In this document: positions 5,856-10,794 of the stretch, piece after piece
How the letters are laid out: each line of letters starts with the position of its first letter
Position numbering within the stretch: position 1 is the stretch's first letter
From: Marinosulfonomonas sp.
GTDB taxonomy: Bacteria; Pseudomonadota; Alphaproteobacteria; Rhodobacterales; Rhodobacteraceae
DNA: 10,794 nucleotides
NCBI GenBank assembly: GCA_026989405.1
Contig: JALSJL010000427.1
Coordinates: forward strand, 1-10,794
Direction of reading: 5' to 3'
The notes under the pieces: generated by a model
What the model saw: only the letters and a program-made list of their open reading frames with translations
Databases searched by the model: none
Told to the model about the DNA's origin: nothing
Position numbers and translations under genes: made by a program

Positions 5856-6874
5856 TACGGGTGCTGGTCGCGGGGCTTGGCAACATGGGGCGCAGCCACG
5901 CGCTGGCCTATCATGAAAGCCCCGACTTCGAGATCGTCGGGCTGGTCAACCGCACGGCGCCCGACTTGCCGGATGCGCTGCGCGGCTATGCGTTGCTGGA
6001 CGACTTCAAGACCGCACTGGCGCAGACCCGGCCCGATCTGGTCTGCATTGCCACCTACACCGACAGCCACGCCGACCTGGCCGTGGCCGCGATGCGCACC
6101 GGGGCGCATGTGTTCGTGGAAAAACCGCTGGCGGCCACTGCCGCCGACGCCCGCCGCGTGGTTGATGTGGCCCGTGAAACCGGACGCAAGCTGGTGGTGG
6201 GCTACATCCTGCGGGTGCATCCCAGCTGGCAACGGCTGATCGCCGAAGCGCGCGCCCTTGGCGGGCCCTATGTGTTCCGGCTCAACCTCAACCAGCAAAG
6301 CACCGGCGAACAGTGGGAGGTGCACAAGGCGCTGATGCGCTCCACATCCCCGATCGTCGATTGCGGGGTGCATTACGTCGATGTCATGTGCCAGATCACC
6401 GATGCGCGCCCCACCCAGGTGCGCGGCATGGGGCTGCGGCTGTCGGAAGAAATTGCCGAGGACATGTATAACTACGGCCATTTCCAGGTGCTGTTCGAAG
6501 ATGGGTCGGTCGGCTGGTATGAAGCCGCCTGGGGTCCGATGATCTCGGAAACCGCCCATTTCGTGAAAGACGTGATGTCACCCAAAGGCGCGGTGTCCAT
6601 CGTGGCTGCAGACAGCGGCGGCTCGGCCGATATCGACAGCCACACGCGCGTCGGCACCTTGCGCGTGCATGACACCGACACTGGTGACCGGCTCATCGAT
6701 CTCCCGGATGAGCCGGGCCACCAGGAGCTTTGCAATGCCGAGGCCGCGCTTGTGGCCGACGCCATCACCAACGACCGCGACCTCGGCCGGCACATGCAAG
6801 ACGCGCTGGCATCGCTTTCCATCTGTCTGGCCGCCGACGAAAGCGTGCGCTCTGGCCAGCCCGTCAAACTGTAA
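5852..6874 (+). CDS. Gfo/Idh/MocA-family NAD(P)-dependent oxidoreductase
   Basis: This is a 340-residue cytoplasmic sugar or cyclitol dehydrogenase-like enzyme. The N-terminal Rossmann domain has AGLGNMGRSHA (7-17) in place of the strict GxGxxG spacing at the dinucleotide site. It then has ATYTDSHADLA (67-77) and the family hallmark EKPLA (90-94), whose Lys91 is normally catalytic. DCGVHYVD (170-177) supplies the conserved Asp and His174 of the substrate site. The start is ATG 5852, overlapping the permease stop; the frame is open further upstream inside the permease gene, but the Rossmann strand begins at Ile2. Family members oxidise sugar hydroxyls, hydrolyse glycosides by redox chemistry (GH109) or epimerise. 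Position between permease and ATPase genes implies a role on the imported sugar. The exact reaction cannot be read from sequence. Confidence 0.92.
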   Translation: MIRVLVAGLGNMGRSHALAYHESPDFEIVGLVNRTAPDLPDALRGYALLDDFKTALAQTRPDLVCIATYTDSHADLAVAAMRTGAHVFVEKPLAATAADARRVVDVARETGRKLVVGYILRVHPSWQRLIAEARALGGPYVFRLNLNQQSTGEQWEVHKALMRSTSPIVDCGVHYVDVMCQITDARPTQVRGMGLRLSEEIAEDMYNYGHFQVLFEDGSVGWYEAAWGPMISETAHFVKDVMSPKGAVSIVAADSGGSADIDSHTRVGTLRVHDTDTGDRLIDLPDEPGHQELCNAEAALVADAITNDRDLGRHMQDALASLSICLAADESVRSGQPVKL

Positions 6875-6886
6875 GGGAAACACGAC

Positions 6887-7885
6887 ATGGGATCCTTGGC
6901 GCTCAAGAACGTCTGCAAGTCATTCGGCAATGTCGAAGTGCTGCACAACATCAACCTCGAGGCGGAGGAAGGCGAATTCATGATCTTCGTCGGCCCCTCG
7001 GGCTGCGGCAAGTCCACGCTGCTGCGCATCATCGCCGGGCTGGAAGATGCGACCTCTGGCGATGTGGAAATCGCCGGCGACCGGGTGAACCACCTGCCAC
7101 CGTCCAAACGCGGCATCGCGATGGTGTTCCAGACCTACGCGCTATATCCGCACCTCACGGTGAAAAAGAACATGAGTCTCGGGCTGAAACAGGCCGGAGA
7201 GGATGCGGCCAGGATCGAGGAACAGGTCAAGAAGGCCGCCGACATGCTTGAGCTTGGGCCCTACCTTGACCGGCGCCCGGCCGAGCTTTCGGGTGGCCAG
7301 CGCCAGCGTGTCGCCATCGGCCGCGCCATCGTGCGCGACCCCAAGCTGTTCCTGTTCGATGAGCCGCTTTCCAACCTTGATGCCGCGCTACGCGTCAATA
7401 CCCGGATCGAGATTGCCGACCTGCACCGCCGGCTTGGCACCACCATAGTCTACGTCACCCACGACCAGGTCGAGGCAATGACGCTGGCCGACCGGATCGT
7501 CGTTTTGCAGGACGGCTATGTCGAACAGATCGGCGCACCGATGGAGCTGTATAACGACCCCGACAACATGTTCGTGGCGGGTTTCATCGGGTCACCGGCG
7601 ATGAATTTCCTTGACGCCCGGCTGCTTGACATGCCGGCCGAGGTGGCCACCATCGGCCTGCGGCCCGAAGCGATCTCGCTTGGCTCCGAAGGCCCGATCA
7701 GTGGCAAGGTCAGCCACCTCGAACACCTGGGCGCCGATACCAACGTGTATTTGCACGTCGACGGAAAATTGCTGACGGTGCGCCTGTTCGGGCAGCAGGA
7801 CTTTGAGGTCGGCTCGACCGTCCATTTGCAGTTCGCGCCGGACGCGGTCTATCGTTTCGACAAGGACGGCAAACGCATTCGTTGA
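6887..7885 (+). CDS. Sugar ABC transporter ATP-binding protein (UgpC/MalK-like)
   Basis: This is the ATPase of the importer, 332 residues and full for a CUT1 subunit with a C-terminal TOBE domain, though slightly shorter than the usual 350-370. Walker A is GPSGCGKST (36-44), the Q-loop is in VFQTYALYPHLTV (80-92), the signature is LSGGQRQR (134-141), Walker B is LFLFDEP (154-160), the D-loop is SNLD (162-165) and the switch His is 192 in THDQVEAM. The tail from about 240 (NFLDARLL, then GLRPEAISLG) is the TOBE/regulatory part. A GGGAA ribosome-binding site lies in the 12-base gap after the oxidoreductase gene. It is the last gene of the operon. Automated pipelines tend to name such proteins UgpC, but nothing here supports glycerol-3-phosphate as substrate; the likely partners are the adjacent permeases. 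Confidence 0.97.
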   Translation: MGSLALKNVCKSFGNVEVLHNINLEAEEGEFMIFVGPSGCGKSTLLRIIAGLEDATSGDVEIAGDRVNHLPPSKRGIAMVFQTYALYPHLTVKKNMSLGLKQAGEDAARIEEQVKKAADMLELGPYLDRRPAELSGGQRQRVAIGRAIVRDPKLFLFDEPLSNLDAALRVNTRIEIADLHRRLGTTIVYVTHDQVEAMTLADRIVVLQDGYVEQIGAPMELYNDPDNMFVAGFIGSPAMNFLDARLLDMPAEVATIGLRPEAISLGSEGPISGKVSHLEHLGADTNVYLHVDGKLLTVRLFGQQDFEVGSTVHLQFAPDAVYRFDKDGKRIR

Positions 7886-7891
7886 ACCGCT

Positions 7892-7905
7892 CTGGCTTCG
7901 GCTAG
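7892..7905. terminator. Weak UUCG hairpin between convergent genes
   Basis: CTGGC, TTCG, GCTAG can pair as a five-pair stem (one G-T) with a UUCG tetraloop on the plus-strand RNA. It lies in the 16-base gap between the ATPase stop (7883-7885) and the convergent HhH-gene stop (7902-7904), and includes that stop codon. No T run follows on either side, so termination, if any, would be weak or Rho-assisted. Confidence 0.25.
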
Positions 7906-8555
7906 TAGACGTCGCCCTTGTCGACACGCCTGGAAAACTCGGTGTCCTGGCCCTGGGCCAGCAACCTGGCCTGTTCGACCCAGCGGTCACGGGTCACGCG
8001 GCCTTTGAACCCTTCAAGGTTGGCATCGACCCAGGCGATTTCCTGATCGGTCCAGGCCGCGATCTGGTCAAAGTGCCAGAACCCCATAGTGTTCAGCAAC
8101 TTTTCCAGCTTCGGCCCGACCCCCTTGATCTTTTTCAGATCATCCGGCTTGCCACCCCGCGGCGCATCCAGTGTCGCCGGGCGCGCGCCTTCGTTCGTGC
8201 CCTCGATCACGCCGTCGCCGTCATAGTCCTTGTCGCCATCATCCTGGGCGGTCGCGGGCGCGGCCAGCGTGCTGGAAACCTGCGCCTCAAGTTGCGATAT
8301 CCGGTCCTGATGCACGCGTCCCGCCGCGCGGCAGCTTTCAAGATCACGCTCAAGCTGGGCAATACGCGCCTTGTGTTCGGCCCCGTCGCCGCGGCACCTT
8401 TCAAGCTCGGCCCGCAGCCGGTCTGCTTCGCTGGTGTCGATCTGAACGTCGCCCCGCCGCCCCCAGAACAGCCATCCGGCAATCAGCCCGACCAGGGCCG
8501 CCAGTGCCAGCAGCCCCCAGATTTCGGCCAGCAAAAAATCCCATTCGCGAAACAT
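7902..8555 (-). CDS. Membrane-anchored coiled-coil protein with C-terminal helix-hairpin-helix domain
   Basis: This is a 217-residue protein with four visible parts. One membrane helix spans about 8-31 and is followed by WGRR, so positive-inside topology puts the rest in the cytoplasm. A heptad-like, charged coiled coil spans about 40-95 (RLRAELERC, IAQLERDLESC). An acidic linker includes DYDGDGVIEG (110-119), which resembles an EF-hand or dockerin calcium loop but has Asn where position 12 is usually Glu or Asp. The C-terminal domain (about 138-200) contains LKKIKGVGPKLEKLL, a helix-hairpin-helix with GVG hairpin as in COG3743 proteins (H3TH, FEN1-like) and the related tails common in Rhodobacterales. 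No nuclease catalytic residues are evident, so DNA or RNA binding is more likely than cleavage. GGGAGAG precedes the ATG. It follows the OmpA gene by 15 bases, so they are probably co-transcribed. Confidence 0.87.
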   Translation of the reverse strand: MFREWDFLLAEIWGLLALAALVGLIAGWLFWGRRGDVQIDTSEADRLRAELERCRGDGAEHKARIAQLERDLESCRAAGRVHQDRISQLEAQVSSTLAAPATAQDDGDKDYDGDGVIEGTNEGARPATLDAPRGGKPDDLKKIKGVGPKLEKLLNTMGFWHFDQIAAWTDQEIAWVDANLEGFKGRVTRDRWVEQARLLAQGQDTEFSRRVDKGDVY

Positions 8556-8570
8556 GCTACTCTCCCTTAC

Positions 8571-10739
8571 TCATTCCTGAAATTCCGTCCAGCTCAGCGT
8601 CGTGCGCCGGTTTTTCGCGCGCCCCGCATCGGTGTCGTTGGCCGCGACTGGCTGACTTTCTCCGTAGCCTCTGGCGCTGATCCGGTCCGCCGGCACACCG
8701 CGTGCGATCAGCGCGTCGACCACCGCTTGCGCGCGCTCCTGGCTGAGAGCGAGGTTCGCCTGCCAGTCGCCGGTATCATCGGTATGCCCGCCGATTTCAA
8801 CCTTCAGCCCGCCGTTCTTCACGCAGTTCAGCACGACCCCCGCAATCGAATTGATCGCCCGCACCGATGTCGGGTCAAGCCGGGCCGAACCGCTCAGAAA
8901 GTTGATCCTGGCGCTGGCCAGAGCCGCCTCGGAGGCAGCCGCGCAGCTTTTTGCGCTGGTCTCGGTCGCATCCGGCACCGGCAGCCAGTAACCGCCCTGA
9001 AACACCTGCTTGCCCGACACGACATTTTCGCGCGTTGCGCCTTCTTCCGGCTGGCTTGAGGGCGTGGCAACCGCGACCACCGCCCCGTCGCCAAAGCTGC
9101 GGGCCAGTGCGTCCTGAATCGCCCCGGCCTCAACACCCGGTGACACCTGCGCTTCAAGCCGCATGCGCCCGGCGTCGCTTGTCATGCGATAGCTTTCCAG
9201 GTCCGGCAGCCAGTCCGCGAGGGCCGCAAGCCGCGCCTGTAGTGCCTCTGCCGCCGAACTGTCGCCAACCCTGGCCACTGTCGGCGATCCCTCCACCTTG
9301 TCCAGACCAAGCGCCTGGCCAATGGCCGTCAGGCTGGCCCCGCGCGGCAGCTTGCCGTCAACCGTTGCGCCCCGGGTCGCGCTGTAGTCGATCACGAAGG
9401 CCGGCGGCGTTCCATCATCCAGAAGCGTGATGTCGGTGCGTGCCACATAGCCGTCCGGCAGGTCGGCCAGCGCGGCCAGCGCCGCCTGCTGTTCTTTCGG
9501 CGTTTCGGCTTCTCCGGTCAGCGTCAGAGACCTGTCCGACAACACCATTTCACCGCTGTTCAGCGGCCCCAACGCCTCAATCCCGATGAAGGCCGCGGCG
9601 GTCCATCCGCCATCGGGCGCCCCGGCTGCCAGCCTGAAGGCACCTGCGGCCTCGCCGACTTCTGCCAGAAGGGCAGCACGGGCATCTTCGCTTGGGGCAA
9701 CACCGACAGCTTCCAGACCCATTTCCGTCTTGGTCGCCTTCAACTCGAACGGTGTGACGATGTCCAGCAGCGCCACCACATCGACAACCGCTACATAGCC
9801 TTCGGGCAAGGCCGCAAGCAGCTTTTCGGCCTGTGTCTTTTCAATCGGGGTCGCTGACACGCCGGTCAGTGTCAGCAGGCGGTCGGACAGCACCATTTCG
9901 CCCTCGTCCAGGGTGTCGAGCGCTGTCAGACCCAGGCTGGCTGCGTCAATCCATGCGTCGTCAGGCACCCCGGCTGCCAGGCGCAGATGCGTCATCGGGC
10001 TGCCGGTCTTTTCCACCAGCAGATCGCGGGCCTGTTCGCTTGGGATCACCCCCCAATAGTCTTGCCGGCCGTCCAGTTTGCCGCTGCCAAACTCGAACGG
10101 TGACGCAATTTGCAGGATCGGAGTGATGTCGGCCTTTGCCGTGTAGCCGTCCGGCAGATCGCCAAGAATGGCTTGGGCTTCGGCCTTTTCGATCGGGGTC
10201 AGGGCCTTGCCCGTCACTGTCACCGTCCGGTCGCTGATCGCAAGCGCACCCTCTTTCAGCACCGCCAGCGCCGCAAGCCCGCGGGCCACGGCGTCTTTCC
10301 AGTTCGCATCGGGAACGCCGGCGGCAAGAACCAGCGGCTGCGCCATTTCGGCACCGATCGTCTGGCCGATCTCGTCGCGCACGGCCTCGCTTGGGACATT
10401 GCCCGCGTAGGTCTGCACGCCCGCTTCCAGTTTGCTCGTAAAGACAAAGGGGGCCGCGGTTTCGAGCACATCCAGCGAGTCCACGACAACCCGGCGTCCG
10501 GGCGTCGCTTCGAGCGCGGCCAGCAGGCTGTCATGCTCTTGCGGGTCATTTGCCAGGCCGCGCACAACGATGTCGCGCCCGGAGACGCGGGTTTCGACCC
10601 CGTGGACCGAGCCGGTTGCAACCGCCGCAGCTTCGGCCGCGATCCTGGCTTCAATGTCCTTGGCCTGATGGCCGCTGGCATACCAGCCCAACAGGCCAAC
10701 GCCCAAAATCAAGACCAGGAATCCAAGTAGTCTGCGCAT
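8571..10739 (-). CDS. OmpA-family peptidoglycan-binding protein with tandem BON-like repeats
   Basis: This is a 722-residue envelope protein. The N-terminus MRRLLGFLVLILGVGLLGWY is a signal anchor or uncertain signal peptide with no clear cleavage site or lipobox. Residues 28-95 look like a BON domain (DIVVRGLANDPQEHDSLLAAL). Three clear repeats of about 117 residues follow (97-213, 214-329, 330-446) and a decayed fourth (447-561). The C-terminal OmpA domain spans about 611-718: Asp654 in GGHTDDTGD and Arg669 in LALSQERA sit 15 apart, like the diaminopimelate-binding Asp/Arg pair of OmpA proteins, and GYGESQP plus GRAKNRR complete the family pattern. Cys599 and Cys639 could pair. No beta-barrel is apparent, so this is not a porin; it probably links membrane to cell wall. 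GGGGGCAG precedes the ATG. It is the first gene of a two-gene leftward unit. Confidence 0.94.
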   Translation of the reverse strand: MRRLLGFLVLILGVGLLGWYASGHQAKDIEARIAAEAAAVATGSVHGVETRVSGRDIVVRGLANDPQEHDSLLAALEATPGRRVVVDSLDVLETAAPFVFTSKLEAGVQTYAGNVPSEAVRDEIGQTIGAEMAQPLVLAAGVPDANWKDAVARGLAALAVLKEGALAISDRTVTVTGKALTPIEKAEAQAILGDLPDGYTAKADITPILQIASPFEFGSGKLDGRQDYWGVIPSEQARDLLVEKTGSPMTHLRLAAGVPDDAWIDAASLGLTALDTLDEGEMVLSDRLLTLTGVSATPIEKTQAEKLLAALPEGYVAVVDVVALLDIVTPFELKATKTEMGLEAVGVAPSEDARAALLAEVGEAAGAFRLAAGAPDGGWTAAAFIGIEALGPLNSGEMVLSDRSLTLTGEAETPKEQQAALAALADLPDGYVARTDITLLDDGTPPAFVIDYSATRGATVDGKLPRGASLTAIGQALGLDKVEGSPTVARVGDSSAAEALQARLAALADWLPDLESYRMTSDAGRMRLEAQVSPGVEAGAIQDALARSFGDGAVVAVATPSSQPEEGATRENVVSGKQVFQGGYWLPVPDATETSAKSCAAASEAALASARINFLSGSARLDPTSVRAINSIAGVVLNCVKNGGLKVEIGGHTDDTGDWQANLALSQERAQAVVDALIARGVPADRISARGYGESQPVAANDTDAGRAKNRRTTLSWTEFQE
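9402..10451 (-). repeat. Three tandem protein-level repeats inside the OmpA-family gene
   Basis: Three in-frame units of about 350 bases each cover 10451-10101, 10100-9753 and 9752-9402. Each starts PF(V/E)(F/L), continues through PSE..AR, LAAG(V/A)PD..W, an SDR..T(V/L)TG block and ends LP(D/E)GY.A..D. At the DNA level they have diverged, so this is an old duplication rather than a recent unstable repeat. A fourth unit (about 9401-9057) keeps only the PAFVIDY start and overall length. Confidence 0.85.
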
Positions 10740-10794
10740 ACTGCCCCCAACGTTTACTCAACGGCCACCTGAGGAAGACTTAGAACATGAAAGC
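10740..10794. promoter_or_regulatory. Upstream region of the OmpA-family gene, with a possible divergent start at the edge
   Basis: These 55 bases precede the OmpA-family ATG on the minus strand; GGGGG close to that ATG is its ribosome-binding site. On the plus strand, GAGGAAG (10771-10777) sits nine bases before an ATG at 10787, followed by AAA GC at the window edge. That could be the first codons (M-K-A/...) of a divergent gene, leaving only 47 bases between starts. With under three codons visible no product can be proposed. No convincing -35/-10 pair was found. Confidence 0.25.

Noticed and set aside
6887..7885. Naming the transporter as a glycerol-3-phosphate (Ugp) or maltose (Mal) system
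   Set aside because: CUT1 ATPases resemble UgpC and MalK regardless of substrate. The kinase, MurQ-like and GntR/UTRA neighbours point to a different sugar.
1..10794. Mobile element, CRISPR, tRNA/rRNA or attachment site
   Set aside because: No transposase, integrase, regularly spaced short repeats, cloverleaf-like segment or terminal inverted repeats were seen on either strand. Base composition looks even apart from the AT-rich control region.

Overview
This GC-rich window reads as alphaproteobacterial chromosome, most probably Rhodobacterales (Roseobacter/Paracoccus relatives). That assignment is an inference from protein style: a HutC-type regulator ending in EFTRSVYRGD, a CUT1 sugar ABC transporter with a Gfo/Idh gene inside the operon, and a repeat-bearing OmpA protein next to a membrane-anchored helix-hairpin-helix protein. 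No tRNA, rRNA, CRISPR array, transposase or integrase was seen. No gene-free stretch exceeds 200 bases.

Region 1 (1-7885) is an apparently complete carbohydrate uptake and catabolism locus built around a divergent control region (about 1612-1803). Leftward run a BadF/BcrA-type amino-sugar kinase and a GntR/UTRA regulator, joined by an ATGA overlap; the regulator loses only its last few residues at the window edge. Rightward run a MurQ-like SIS-domain etherase, a periplasmic binding protein, two permeases, a Gfo/Idh/MocA oxidoreductase (ATGA overlap with the second permease) and the transporter ATPase. The working model is inferred. A sugar, possibly MurNAc or another lactyl-ether or amino sugar, enters through the ABC transporter. 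The kinase phosphorylates it, the MurQ-like enzyme cleaves it, and the oxidoreductase adds a redox or epimerising step. The regulator would sense a phosphorylated intermediate. The control region carries a 21-base motif twice, in opposite orientation, one copy at each end. Each copy is itself a tandem pair of 11-base half-sites. This is the best operator candidate. Two GC hairpins bracket the binding-protein gene, which may help set its expression relative to its neighbours.

Region 2 (7902-10739, leftward) is a two-gene envelope unit unrelated to sugar uptake. It encodes a 722-residue OmpA-family protein with three clear and one decayed tandem repeat of about 117 residues ahead of a peptidoglycan-binding OmpA domain. 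Fifteen bases downstream is a protein with an N-terminal membrane helix, coiled coil, EF-hand-like acidic loop and C-terminal helix-hairpin-helix domain. The two regions converge with only 16 bases between stop codons.

The most interesting points are the possible PTS-independent MurNAc-type pathway with a divergent MurQ, the paired operator motif, and the pairing of a wall-binding protein with a membrane-tethered putative DNA-binding protein. None has been verified by database search.
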